Below are positions 28,254 through 36,898 of a stretch of DNA of 64,000 bases, in pieces. Origin of the DNA: Halorussus marinus (GTDB lineage: Archaea; Halobacteriota; Halobacteria; Halobacteriales; Haladaptataceae); assembly GCF_004765795.1 (NCBI RefSeq), contig NZ_SBIV01000005.1, positions 1 to 64,000 of the forward strand. The letters are read 5' to 3'. A model generated the notes under the pieces. That model was not told the origin of the DNA, made no database searches, and worked only from the letters and a program-made list of their open reading frames with translations. The position numbers and the translations under genes were made by a program. Positions within the stretch are counted from its first letter, which is position 1. Each line of letters begins with the position of its first letter.

Positions 28254-29474
28254 GTGTCCAGCGACGCCGACCCGGACGAGCCCTCGCGGTCCAGCACCGT
28301 CGGGCTCGTCGCGGGCGTGTTCCTGCTGTCGACCGCGGCCGGCGCCTACGAGATCGCGCCCGCGAGCGTGCTCCCGCTGGTCAGAGAGTCGCTCGGGATC
28401 GGCGCGACCGCCGCGGGGTGGCTCGTGAGCGTGATGTACCTGACCGCGGTCGTCGCCAGCGTCCCCGTCGGGATCGCGCTCGACCGGGTGTCGGTCCGCA
28501 GGGCGGTCGCGGCCGCCGGCGTCGCGCTCCTGATCGCGGGCGCGTGGGGCTGGGCCGCCGCGGTCGCGGGGGCCTACTGGTGGCTGTTCGCGTCCCGGAT
28601 GCTGGGCGGGCTGTGTTACGTGATCGTGTGGAACGCCGGCGCGAACCTCGCGGGACAGGCGGTCGAACCCGACGTGCGGGCGACCGCGGTCGGGCTGTTC
28701 ACCGCGAGCGCCCCGGTCGGATTCACGCTGGGACAGTTCGGGAGCCCGCTGCTGGCCGAGCCGTTCGGCTGGCCGGCCACGCTGCCGGCGTTCGCGGCCA
28801 TCGCGGCGGTCGGGGTCGGAGTCTTCCTGCTTGCGACCCGGAACCGCCGGCTCGCGGTCGAGACCGGCCAGCCCGACCGGGCGGAGTTCGCCGCGCTGTT
28901 CACCGACCGGGCGGCCTGGACGCTCTGTACGCTGAGCTTCCTCGGCTTTTCGCTGTATCTCTTTCTCAACAGCTGGCTCCCGAGCTACCTGACCGAGGGG
29001 CTCGGCGTCTCGCTCGCGGCCGGCGGGGCGCTCACCGCGGTGTTCCCGGCGGTCGGCGTCCTCTCGCGGACCGGCGGGGGCGTCCTCTCCGACCGGCTGT
29101 TCGGCGGCGCCCGGCGGCCGGTCGCGGTGCTTTCGTTCGTGGTCGCCGCGCCCGCGATCGCCGGCTTCGTCGTCTTCTCGGCGGTGCCGGTCGTGGTCGC
29201 GCTGATCGTCGTCTCGGGGTTCGCGGTCCAGCTCGCGCTCGGCCTGCTCTACACCTACGTCGCGGAGGTCGTCGCGCCGGCGGTCCGGACGACCGCGGTC
29301 TCGATGCTGACGAGCGTGGGGCTGTTCGGCGCTTTCGCCGCACCCATCGCCGGGGGCGCCGTCATCGAGCGGGCCGGCTACCTACCGGCGTTCGGCCTCG
29401 CGGCCGCCCTCGGGGCGCTCGGCGCGGTGATCGCGTGGCGCGCGCCCACCTCGGAGACGCCGACCGGAGGCTGA
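28254..29474 (+). CDS. MFS transporter
   Basis: 406-residue carrier with 12 predicted helices. The loop between helices 2 and 3 reads GIALDRVSVRRAV, a relaxed form of the GxxxDRxGRR signature, and its partner in the second half is GVLSDRLFGGARRP. It resembles the CynX/NimT and NarK-like branches loosely; substrate unknown. The GTG at 28254 is supported by a TATA element GTTTTATA at 28224-28231. Confidence 0.88.
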   Translation: MSSDADPDEPSRSSTVGLVAGVFLLSTAAGAYEIAPASVLPLVRESLGIGATAAGWLVSVMYLTAVVASVPVGIALDRVSVRRAVAAAGVALLIAGAWGWAAAVAGAYWWLFASRMLGGLCYVIVWNAGANLAGQAVEPDVRATAVGLFTASAPVGFTLGQFGSPLLAEPFGWPATLPAFAAIAAVGVGVFLLATRNRRLAVETGQPDRAEFAALFTDRAAWTLCTLSFLGFSLYLFLNSWLPSYLTEGLGVSLAAGGALTAVFPAVGVLSRTGGGVLSDRLFGGARRPVAVLSFVVAAPAIAGFVVFSAVPVVVALIVVSGFAVQLALGLLYTYVAEVVAPAVRTTAVSMLTSVGLFGAFAAPIAGGAVIERAGYLPAFGLAAALGALGAVIAWRAPTSETPTGG

Positions 29475-29571
29475 GGCGGTCTGCCCGCGGATTCCGGGTC
29501 GGGGCGGGCCGGGTGGCCGGAAACGCTAATGGCGCTGGCTCCCGACGACTAGAGCCGGAGGGTGGGAACAT

Positions 29572-30837
29572 ATGGCAGACAAACCGCACCAGAACTTGGC
29601 CATCATCGGTCACGTCGACCACGGCAAATCAACGCTGGTCGGGCGGCTCCTCTTCGAGACGGGGAGCGTCCCGGACCACGTCATCGAACAGCACCGCGAG
29701 GAGGCCGAGGAGAAGGGCAAGGGCGGCTTCGAGTTCGCCTACGTCATGGACAACCTCGCCGAGGAGCGCGAGCGCGGTGTCACCATCGACATCGCCCATC
29801 AGGAGTTCGAGACCGACGAGTACTACTTCACCATCGTGGACACGCCCGGCCACCGCGACTTCGTGAAGAACATGATCACGGGGGCCTCGCAGGCCGACAA
29901 CGCCGTCCTGGTCGTCGCGGCCGACGACGGCGTCGCGCCCCAGACCCAAGAACACGTCTTCCTGGCGCGCACGCTGGGGATCAACGAACTCATCGTCGCG
30001 GTCAACAAGATGGACGCCGCCGACTACGACGAGACGCGGTATCGGGAGGTGATCGCGGAGGTCAAAGACCTGCTCGATCAGGTCCGGTTCGACACCGCCG
30101 ACGCGAGCTTCATCCCGATCTCGGCGCTGGAGGGCGACAACGTCGTCGAGCGAAGCGACGAGATGCCGTGGTACGACGGCGAACTCGTGCTCGAAGCGCT
30201 CAACGGCCTCGAAGCCCCGGAGCCGCCGACCGACGCGCCGCTCCGACTCCCGATTCAGGACGTCTACACCATCTCGGGCATCGGAACCGTCCCGGTCGGC
30301 CGCGTCGAGACCGGCGTCCTCAACACCGGCGACAGCGTCTCGTTCCAGCCAAGCGACGTGGGCGGGGAGGTCAAGACGATCGAGATGCACCACGAGGAGG
30401 TGCCGCGGGCCGAGCCCGGCGACAACGTCGGGTTCAACGTCCGGGGCGTCGGCAAAGACGACATCCACCGGGGCGACGTCTGTGGTCCCGCCGACGACCC
30501 GCCGTCGGTCGCCGAGACCTTCACCGCCCAGATCGTGGTGATGCAACACCCGTCGGTCATCACCGACGGCTACACGCCGGTCTTTCACGCCCACACCGCG
30601 CAGGTCGCCTGCACCATCGAGTCCATCGACCAGAAGATCAACGCGGCCTCCGGTGAGGTCGAGGAGGAGAACCCCGACTTCATCCAGTCGGGCGACGCCG
30701 CGGTCATCACGGTTCGCCCGCAAAAGCCCCTCTCGATCGAGTCCTCGAGCGAGATCCCCGAACTGGGGAGCTTCGCGGTGCGGGACATGGGCCAGACCAT
30801 CGCGGCGGGCCGCGTGCTGGAAGTCAACGAAGGGTAG
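29572..30837 (+). CDS. tef1a: translation elongation factor EF-1 alpha
   Basis: 421-residue GTPase that brings aminoacyl-tRNA to the ribosome. G motifs are GHVDHGKST (P-loop), DIAHQEF region for switch I (RGVTIDIA), DTPGH where most EF-1alpha proteins read DCPGH, NKMD and ISALEGDN. Domains II and III are complete ([32 protein letters not shown]). In haloarchaea the gene is normally followed by rpsJ (S10); here the next genes are a small acidic protein and a transporter. It may be the housekeeping copy in a rearranged place or a second copy. Confidence 0.93.
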   Translation: MADKPHQNLAIIGHVDHGKSTLVGRLLFETGSVPDHVIEQHREEAEEKGKGGFEFAYVMDNLAEERERGVTIDIAHQEFETDEYYFTIVDTPGHRDFVKNMITGASQADNAVLVVAADDGVAPQTQEHVFLARTLGINELIVAVNKMDAADYDETRYREVIAEVKDLLDQVRFDTADASFIPISALEGDNVVERSDEMPWYDGELVLEALNGLEAPEPPTDAPLRLPIQDVYTISGIGTVPVGRVETGVLNTGDSVSFQPSDVGGEVKTIEMHHEEVPRAEPGDNVGFNVRGVGKDDIHRGDVCGPADDPPSVAETFTAQIVVMQHPSVITDGYTPVFHAHTAQVACTIESIDQKINAASGEVEEENPDFIQSGDAAVITVRPQKPLSIESSSEIPELGSFAVRDMGQTIAAGRVLEVNEG

Positions 30838-30884
30838 GGGAAATCGCGTCGAGCGCGCCCGCGTTCGCGCGGCCACATCGGTTC

Positions 30885-30892
30885 ATTTTACT
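30885..30892 (+). promoter_or_regulatory. TATA element of the small acidic protein gene
   Basis: ATTTTACT centred 27 bases before the ATG at 30916, predicting a leaderless mRNA. Confidence 0.65.
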
Positions 30893-30915
30893 GTCCGAGC
30901 GGAGTCGGTCTACAC

Positions 30916-31095
30916 ATGGGTTTTGGTAGCTACGACGAGTCCGAACAGCAGGATCAGGACAACGACATCGACGAGGACGCCGCGGTCAACGTCCACGAGA
31001 ACGACCACCACGGCGAGGTCTCGTTCGACTCGGAGGCCTCTCAGGACGAGCTCCTCGACAAGCTCGACGAGATCAAGGGCGCCGACGAGGAGTAG
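30916..31095 (+). CDS. small acidic protein, DUF5786-like
   Basis: 59-residue very acidic protein starting MGFGSYDESEQQDQDND and ending in a short helix (SQDELLDKLDEIKGADEE). The start and the final helix resemble a small haloarchaeal family I recall as DUF5786; that name is from memory. Function unknown. It has its own promoter and is convergent with the tct operon. Confidence 0.8.
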   Translation: MGFGSYDESEQQDQDNDIDEDAAVNVHENDHHGEVSFDSEASQDELLDKLDEIKGADEE

Positions 31096-31124
31096 CGGCC
31101 GGCGACCACTCAGGTCGCGCCGAC

Positions 31125-32621
31125 CTACGCCGACTCCGTGTTCGACCCGCGCCACGCCTGCACGAACGGGACAACGAGCGACACCGCCGCCAGCGCGAAG
31201 ATGCCGAGCGTGAGCGGTTCGGAGTAGAAGATTTCTAACGAGCCGCCCGACAGCTTGAGCGACCGCCGGAGGTTCACCTCCGCGATCGGCCCCAGGATGA
31301 GCCCGAGCACCATCGGCGCGAGTGGGTAGTCTTCGACCCGCATCACGTAGCCGAGCGCGCCCGCACCGAGCGCGACCCACACGTCGAGGACGTTACCCCG
31401 GAGCGCGAACGCTCCCACGATCGAGAGCACGAAGATCGCGGGCCAGAGGTACTTCCCCGGGAAGTCGATGAGCCGAGCCCAGTAGCGGGCGCCGACCAGC
31501 CCGAACACCAGGATGACGACGTACACGGTAAAGAAGCCGACGAAGATGGCGTAGACGAGTTCGGGTTCGTCCTGAAACAGCCCGGGGCCGGGCCGGATGC
31601 CGTGGACCATCAGCGCGCCGATCAGGATCGCGGTCACCGAGTCGCCGGGGATACCGAGGGTCAGCGTCGGGATCAGCGCGCCGCCGGTCGAGGCGTTGTT
31701 GCCCGATTCGGCCGCCGCCACCCCGCGGATGTCGCCGTCGCCGAACGTCGCGGCCGCGCCCTCGACCCAGCGTTTGGCCTCGTTGTAGGTGACGAACGAC
31801 GCGATGTCGCCGCCAGCGCCCGGGATCGCGCCGATGAACGCCCCCGCCACGCTCGATCCGACGACGACGTTGCGGATCTTCGAGAGGTCCGCCCGCGAGG
31901 GGATGACGTTCGTGAACTCCTGGGAGACCTGCTCGGTCTCGATGCCGCGCTGGTAGCGCAGGAACCCCTCCGCGATGCCGAACAGCCCGATCATCACCGC
32001 GATGAACTGGATGCCGGAGGTGAGCGGTTCGAAGCCGAACGAGAAGCGGGGATACGCCAGTACGGGGTCGAGGCCAACCGTCGCGAGCAGCATGCCGAGC
32101 AGGCCCGAGACGAGCCCCTTGAGAAGCGAGTCGCCGCTGACGCTGGCGATGATCGTGAGCCCGAACACCGCAAGCGCGAAGTACTCCGCCGAGCCGAACT
32201 CGATGGCGACGCTCGCGATCTGTGGTGCTAACGCCGCGAGCAACACGACGCTGACCGCGCCGCCGACGAACGACGCCACCGTCGCCACCGCGATCGCCCG
32301 GCCCGCGAGTCCGCGTTCGGCCAGCGGGAAGCCGTCGAAGACAGTCGCGGCCGCGCTCGGGGTCCCGGGCGTCCGGATCAAGATCGCGGGGATCGAGCCC
32401 GCGTACAGCGCGCCGCCGTAGATGCCGAGCAGGAGCATCATCCCCTCGGCGGCCTCCATGCCGAACGTGAACGAGACGAGCACCGCGACGGTCATGGTCG
32501 CGGTCATCCCGGGGAGCGACCCCATCGTCATCCCGATGAGCACGCCCGCCACGATGAGCGCGAGCGCGAACGGCTGGTAGACGATCGCGGCCCCCTGCAG
32601 GAGGTTGCCGACGACGCTCAT
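31125..32621 (-). CDS. tctA: tripartite tricarboxylate transporter, TctA subunit
   Basis: 498-residue large membrane subunit with about 12 helices. Family signatures: GSLPGMTATMTVAVLV near residue 35, IYGGALYAGSIPAILIRTPG near 70, GAIPGAGGDIASFVTYNEAK near 265 and TLTLGIPGDSVTAILIGAL near 325. These segments line the substrate path. The ATG directly follows the tctB stop. Together with TctB and TctC it imports organic acids driven by an ion gradient; substrate unknown. Confidence 0.93.
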   Translation of the reverse strand: MSVVGNLLQGAAIVYQPFALALIVAGVLIGMTMGSLPGMTATMTVAVLVSFTFGMEAAEGMMLLLGIYGGALYAGSIPAILIRTPGTPSAAATVFDGFPLAERGLAGRAIAVATVASFVGGAVSVVLLAALAPQIASVAIEFGSAEYFALAVFGLTIIASVSGDSLLKGLVSGLLGMLLATVGLDPVLAYPRFSFGFEPLTSGIQFIAVMIGLFGIAEGFLRYQRGIETEQVSQEFTNVIPSRADLSKIRNVVVGSSVAGAFIGAIPGAGGDIASFVTYNEAKRWVEGAAATFGDGDIRGVAAAESGNNASTGGALIPTLTLGIPGDSVTAILIGALMVHGIRPGPGLFQDEPELVYAIFVGFFTVYVVILVFGLVGARYWARLIDFPGKYLWPAIFVLSIVGAFALRGNVLDVWVALGAGALGYVMRVEDYPLAPMVLGLILGPIAEVNLRRSLKLSGGSLEIFYSEPLTLGIFALAAVSLVVPFVQAWRGSNTESA

Positions 32622-33128
32622 CTACGCCACCCCCAGAACCAGCGGGAGCGACGGGAGAAACTCCGAGAGCGACACGACGCTCCCCTCCGGGAGCGGAACG
32701 CGCAGGAACGCCCGGAACACGTAGTGGAGTACCACCGCGATGGCGACCCCGAGCGGGACCGACGTGCGGAGCCGCCTCACCCCGGAGTACCACATCAGCC
32801 CGACGAGAAACCCCAGCGTTCCGAGGACGAACCCGACCGCCGGCATCACGAGCACGTAGGCCAGCAGGAACCCGGCCGGGACCGCGAACCGGACCACCGC
32901 TTCGGTCCCCACACTGTGGGTTCGAGGGTCGCGAGCGACCACGCTTCGAACGAGCAGTACGGCCGCCAGCAGAGCGATCGTCGCCGCGATGACTCGGGGG
33001 AAGAAGGCCGCGCCCGGGGTCTCGCCGAACCCGCTCGGGAAGTCGCGACTCGCGACGAACACGCCCGCCGACAGCGCTACCAGCAGCGCCGCGCCGACTT
33101 TATCGGTGTGTCGAATGTCGATAGCCAT
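32622..33128 (-). CDS. tctB: tripartite tricarboxylate transporter, TctB subunit
   Basis: 168-residue membrane protein with four predicted helices, the usual topology of the small subunit. Position between TctC and TctA fixes the identification, since TctB proteins share little sequence. DFPSGFGETPGAAFFPRVIA in the first loop matches the common G-x-G-P-x-x-FP element. Confidence 0.88.
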   Translation of the reverse strand: MAIDIRHTDKVGAALLVALSAGVFVASRDFPSGFGETPGAAFFPRVIAATIALLAAVLLVRSVVARDPRTHSVGTEAVVRFAVPAGFLLAYVLVMPAVGFVLGTLGFLVGLMWYSGVRRLRTSVPLGVAIAVVLHYVFRAFLRVPLPEGSVVSLSEFLPSLPLVLGVA

Positions 33129-33166
33129 TGAAAAACTCGGAGTGGCCCGGTCGCGTCCCGACCGGA

Positions 33167-34234
33167 TTACGAGCTCGTCGTCTCAGACGCTGTCGTGGTT
33201 CCCGACTCGGTTTCGGTGCCGCCGTCGCCGCCCGGTCCGAGACCGAGGTTGGCGACGATCTCCTCGAAGCGGTCGAGTTCGGACGCCATGAACTCGCCGT
33301 ACTCCTCGGGGCCGCGGTTGACCAGCCCGAAGCCGTTCTCGTCCATGAACGACTGGAAGTCGTCGGACTCGTACACCGACTGGAACGCGCCGTTGAGCGT
33401 CTGGACTCGCTCGTCGGGCGTGCCCGACGGGACCCCGAGCCCGCGCCACGCGCCGATCGTCACGTCGATGTCTTTCTCCCGGAGAGTCGGCACGTCCGGG
33501 AACAGGTCGTTGCGCTCCTCGCCGAACACCGCGAGCATGTTGAGCGGGCCGTCCTGGACCTGCGGGGCGACCTCCGCGGCGCTCGCGGTGGTCGCCTCGA
33601 CCTCGCCGTTGACCACGGCTTGGGTCGCGGGCGCGCCGCCGTCGTAGCCGATGTGCTCGACGTCGATGCCGACCTGCTGGGCCATCTGGGCCGCCGAGAG
33701 GTGCCAGATCGCGCCGATCCCCGAGTTCGAGATCCGGATCTCGCCGGGGTTGTCCTCGGCGTAGGAGACGAACTCCTCGATCGTGCTGTACGGAGCGTCC
33801 TCGTGGACGGTCAGCGACGCCGGATCGAAGTTGTACTGCATCACGGCGTCGAAGTCGTCGGGCGTGATGTCGGCGATCCCGAGGTGCGAGATCGTGGCGA
33901 TCTCGACCGTCAGCACGCCCACCGTGTGGCCGTCGGCTTCGGCGTTGGCGGCCGCTCGGAAGCCCGCGCTCCCGCTCCCGCCGGTCTGGTTCGTCACGAA
34001 GACGGACGTGTCGAGTTCGTTCTCCGCCAGCGAGGCGAGCTGGCGGGCGGTTCGGTCGGTGCCGCCGCCGGCCGCCCACGGAACGATCAGTTCGATGTCG
34101 TCGCTCGGGTACTCCTGTGCGGCGCCGAGACCTGTCAGTCCGGCGAGTCCGACCGCCGAACCGACGCCGGTCGCCTTGAGAAACCGTCGCCGTCCTGTCG
34201 ATTCGAGTATCGCGTCGTTGTCTTCCCCCACCAT
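33167..34234 (-). CDS. tctC: tripartite tricarboxylate transporter, TctC binding protein
   Basis: 355-residue extracellular binding protein of the Bug family. A twin-arginine signal is present (GRRRFLKATG), but no lipobox Cys, so it may be soluble or held another way. The core has IELIVPWAAGGGTDRTARQL and VTNQTGGSGSAGFRAAAN, the two loops that bind carboxylates. The last 20 residues are a Gly then Thr/Ser/Glu tail, unusual at the C terminus of this family and a possible glycosylation or anchoring region. An AT-rich promoter (ATAGTAAAAC on the minus strand) lies about 15-25 bases before the start. Confidence 0.92.
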   Translation of the reverse strand: MVGEDNDAILESTGRRRFLKATGVGSAVGLAGLTGLGAAQEYPSDDIELIVPWAAGGGTDRTARQLASLAENELDTSVFVTNQTGGSGSAGFRAAANAEADGHTVGVLTVEIATISHLGIADITPDDFDAVMQYNFDPASLTVHEDAPYSTIEEFVSYAEDNPGEIRISNSGIGAIWHLSAAQMAQQVGIDVEHIGYDGGAPATQAVVNGEVEATTASAAEVAPQVQDGPLNMLAVFGEERNDLFPDVPTLREKDIDVTIGAWRGLGVPSGTPDERVQTLNGAFQSVYESDDFQSFMDENGFGLVNRGPEEYGEFMASELDRFEEIVANLGLGPGGDGGTETESGTTTASETTSS

Positions 34235-34381
34235 TCCACCACCAATGTTTTACTATATCGGATAAGAACTTTTTTGCCTATTTTGTTATGTTAGTTCGGG
34301 AGGAAGGTGTGAGCCCGGTCGCGGGCGCGCGACGGCCCCGGAGACGGCGGAAATCCCGAGTCGGGGGCGCGAACCGGGCCG

Positions 34382-34389
34382 AATATAAC
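34382..34389 (+). promoter_or_regulatory. TATA element of the uracil-DNA glycosylase gene
   Basis: AATATAAC centred 27 bases before the GTG at 34412; it decides that start. Confidence 0.65.
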
Positions 34390-34411
34390 GCGGTACGCGC
34401 TACGGTGGCGC

Positions 34412-35077
34412 GTGAAGAACGTCACCGACAGGATCACCAACCCGTTCGACATGCGCCCGCCCTGTCCGGGCGCGGAGGGCGAGCAGGCGGCCGTCTTCGG
34501 GTACGGCGACGCGAACGCCGACTTCCACGTCGTCGGCGACCACCCCGGCGTCCACGGCGGGTGCGAGACGGGCGTTCCGTTCACCGGGAGTCCCGCCGGC
34601 GAGCGACTCCGGTCCGTGCTGAACGAGGTCGGCCTCGTAGCCGACCGAGACGGCGACGGCGACGGGCCCGCGGTCGCAAACCTCTTTCTGAGCTACCGGT
34701 ACATGTGCTGTCTGGCGGACGATCGGGCGCCCACCGACCGCGAGTACGACGACCTCGAACCGTTTTTCGACGCCGAACTCCGGGCGATCGCCGCCCACGT
34801 TCTGCTCCCGGTCGGCGAGGCCGCGACCCGACACGTCCTCGCCACCTACGGCGCCCGGGCGGCGCTGGTCGACGACCGCGGGATGGCCGAACTCCACGCC
34901 GACCACGTCCCCGGAAGCGGCTTCCTCGTCGTTCCGATCCGCGAGCCGACCGAGTGGGCGGACGCCGATCGCGAGCGACTGGCGGCGTCGCTGTCGGAGC
35001 TACTGGACTCGGACTATCGCCAGACCGCCGACCTGAGTCGGTTTCTCGCGGGCGACGAGACCTACGAGGTGCGGTAG
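34412..35077 (+). CDS. uracil-DNA glycosylase superfamily protein
   Basis: 221-residue protein of the UDG fold. The first motif is VVGDHPGVHGGCETGVPFTG, corresponding to GExPGxxExxxGxPFxG of families 4 and 5, with changes in the catalytic acidic position. LLPVGEAATRHVL aligns with the central strand/helix and HADHVPGSGFLVVPIREPT with the DNA-intercalation motif region, where the usual HPS is altered. Only one or two of the iron-sulfur cysteines seem present, so I cannot assign the family. A diverged glycosylase or a UDG-like protein with another role is possible. Confidence 0.75.
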   Translation: MKNVTDRITNPFDMRPPCPGAEGEQAAVFGYGDANADFHVVGDHPGVHGGCETGVPFTGSPAGERLRSVLNEVGLVADRDGDGDGPAVANLFLSYRYMCCLADDRAPTDREYDDLEPFFDAELRAIAAHVLLPVGEAATRHVLATYGARAALVDDRGMAELHADHVPGSGFLVVPIREPTEWADADRERLAASLSELLDSDYRQTADLSRFLAGDETYEVR

Positions 35078-35238
35078 TCTGGGCCGCCGGGAACGACGGC
35101 GTCGACCACCCCTCGGACGGTCCCCGCGAGGAGATCGAGAAGTGTCGGAACCAGCGGCAAGACTACGACGAACGCGACCGCCGCGCCGACGGCCACCAGC
35201 GCGATCTGTACCGGCGTCTCGGGACGAGGGACCGCCAT
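35062..35238 (-). CDS. small membrane protein, unknown function
   Basis: 58-residue protein starting MAVPRPETPVQIALVAVG with one long hydrophobic segment (about residues 10-40) and a short hydrophilic tail. It overlaps the 3' end of the glycosylase gene by 16 bases on the other strand. The translation is hydrophobic and continuous through the gap, which would otherwise be empty. Family not recognised. Confidence 0.6.
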   Translation of the reverse strand: MAVPRPETPVQIALVAVGAAVAFVVVLPLVPTLLDLLAGTVRGVVDAVVPGGPDYRTS

Positions 35239-35317
35239 GCGTACGCCGACGCCGCCATCGGTGTTAAAACTCGGTGTGGGTCCGTCCGGGCGTCGCCGAC
35301 CCCGAGCGCGTCGCTAC

Positions 35318-35620
35318 TTACCGATCCGGATCGCACTCCGGGCCGGGGTCGGCGGCGCGGTTCGGGCGCGACTCGGCGTCGAACTCCGCCCCGCAGTCGG
35401 CACAGACCATGCTGTCGGCCGGGAGACCCCGCTGTGGGGTGACCAGCCCGCAGTCGTCACAGATGCCGTAGAGTCGCTTGCCGGGGTCGAGACCGCTGAC
35501 GAACTCCATCCGGACCCACGCGTCGGGGTTCCGTTCGTCGTAGATCTCGACGCCGCCGTCGGTCCGCGTCCAGTTGACGGCCTCCTCGTCGCGCCCCCGT
35601 GACTCGGTTCGGTCGCTCAT
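35318..35620 (-). CDS. small zinc-ribbon protein
   Basis: 100-residue protein. The middle (VEIYDERNPDAWVRMEFV) resembles a short haloarchaeal motif, and the second half holds CDDC and CADC pairs 19 residues apart, a zinc ribbon. The C terminus is Pro/Asp/Arg-rich. Possible roles are nucleic-acid binding or protein contact; nothing specific can be said. Confidence 0.75.
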   Translation of the reverse strand: MSDRTESRGRDEEAVNWTRTDGGVEIYDERNPDAWVRMEFVSGLDPGKRLYGICDDCGLVTPQRGLPADSMVCADCGAEFDAESRPNRAADPGPECDPDR

Positions 35621-35769
35621 CGCGTAGGTGAACCCCGATCGGTATCTATCATAAAAGTTCCGTGATAATATTTACTACGGGCGTGGTAAACCGGCGGCAG
35701 GGCGCCCGACGCGCCGGCGGCGACCGGCGGGAGGGAAAACGACTTATTCCGACGCCGCCGAGTGGGACC

Positions 35770-36765
35770 GTGCAACGGATCCAGCTCGGGAACACCGTCT
35801 TCGAGGGCGAGAACGCCGTCTACGTCCTCGGAGCCGACGCAGAGACGACCGCGCTCGTCGACACCGGCGTCGCGGACTCGGCGACGCGCGAACAGCTACG
35901 GTCGGGACTCGCGGCCCACGGCCTCGGGTTCGAGGACGTCGACGCCGTCCTGTTGACCCACTGGCATCACGACCACGCCGGGCTCGCGGGCGAGATTCAG
36001 GCCGAGAGCGACGCGACCGTCCACGTCCACGAGGCCGACGCCGAGATGATCGAGGCCGGCGGAACGACACACGTCGAGGAGATAGAGCGACGCGACCTCT
36101 TCGATCGGTGGGGCGTCCCCGAGCAGAAGGCCGAGGAGCTACTGGCGTTTCTGGGTCGCCACGAGGAGATCAGGGGACGGGCCCCGACCGTCGAGACGTT
36201 CGCCGACGGCGAGCGCTTCTCGGTGGGCGACCTCGAACTGGAAGCCGTCCACCTGCCCGGCCACACCGCGGGGCTGACGGGGTTCCGGTTCGACGGCGAG
36301 GACGGCCCGGAGCTGTTCGCCGGCGACGCGCTGTTGCCGAAGTACACCCCGAACGTCGGCGGCGCGGACCCGCGAGTCGAGGACCCGCTGAAGGCGTATC
36401 TCGGCTCGCTCGACCGGATCGTCGACGGCGAGTACGTCCGGTCGTGGCCGGGCCATCGGGACCCCATCTCGAACCCCACCGAGCGGGCCCGCGAGATCAT
36501 CGACCACCACCGCGAGCGCACCGAGCGAGTCGTCGCCGTCCTGCGCGAGCGCGGCGCCGCCGACGCCTGGACGGTGAGCGCCGACCTGTTCGGCGAACTG
36601 TCGAACATCCACATCCTTCACGGGCCCGGGGAGGCGTACGCCCACCTCGATCGGCTCGAACGCGAGGGCGTGGTGGCCAACACCGACTCGGGGTACGAAC
36701 TCCGAACCGACCCCGACCTCGACGCGGTGTTCGGCGCCGAAGACGTGGCCGTCGACTCCGAGTAG
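35770..36765 (+). CDS. metallo-beta-lactamase fold hydrolase
   Basis: 331-residue hydrolase. The metal motif is LLTHWHHDHAG (HxHxDH); later ligands are in HLPGHTAG, LFAGDALL and SWPGHRDPI. The last 90 residues form a helical, winged-helix-like tail (HHRERTERVVAVL, then AYAHLDRLEREGVV), as in LACTB2-type and related proteins. The GTG at 35770 is supported by a TATA-like CTTATTCC at 35743-35750; a longer frame upstream lacks coding character. Confidence 0.88.
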   Translation: MQRIQLGNTVFEGENAVYVLGADAETTALVDTGVADSATREQLRSGLAAHGLGFEDVDAVLLTHWHHDHAGLAGEIQAESDATVHVHEADAEMIEAGGTTHVEEIERRDLFDRWGVPEQKAEELLAFLGRHEEIRGRAPTVETFADGERFSVGDLELEAVHLPGHTAGLTGFRFDGEDGPELFAGDALLPKYTPNVGGADPRVEDPLKAYLGSLDRIVDGEYVRSWPGHRDPISNPTERAREIIDHHRERTERVVAVLRERGAADAWTVSADLFGELSNIHILHGPGEAYAHLDRLEREGVVANTDSGYELRTDPDLDAVFGAEDVAVDSE

Positions 36766-36862
36766 GTCGGATCGGTCGGGCGACGCCGGAGCCGAGTCGG
36801 TGGCGCCGCTCGGGTTCACGTCCGTTCGTATTTTTGATCTGGGAATTTAAAGGAATGAAACC

Positions 36863-36870
36863 ACTTATTA
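36863..36870 (+). promoter_or_regulatory. TATA element of the hybrid kinase gene
   Basis: ACTTATTA centred about 32 bases before the ATG at 36899. A second AT-rich element, AATTTAAAGG, lies at 36844-36853. Confidence 0.5.
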
Positions 36871-36898
36871 GGAAGCCCTGAATCCGACCACACGAAGC

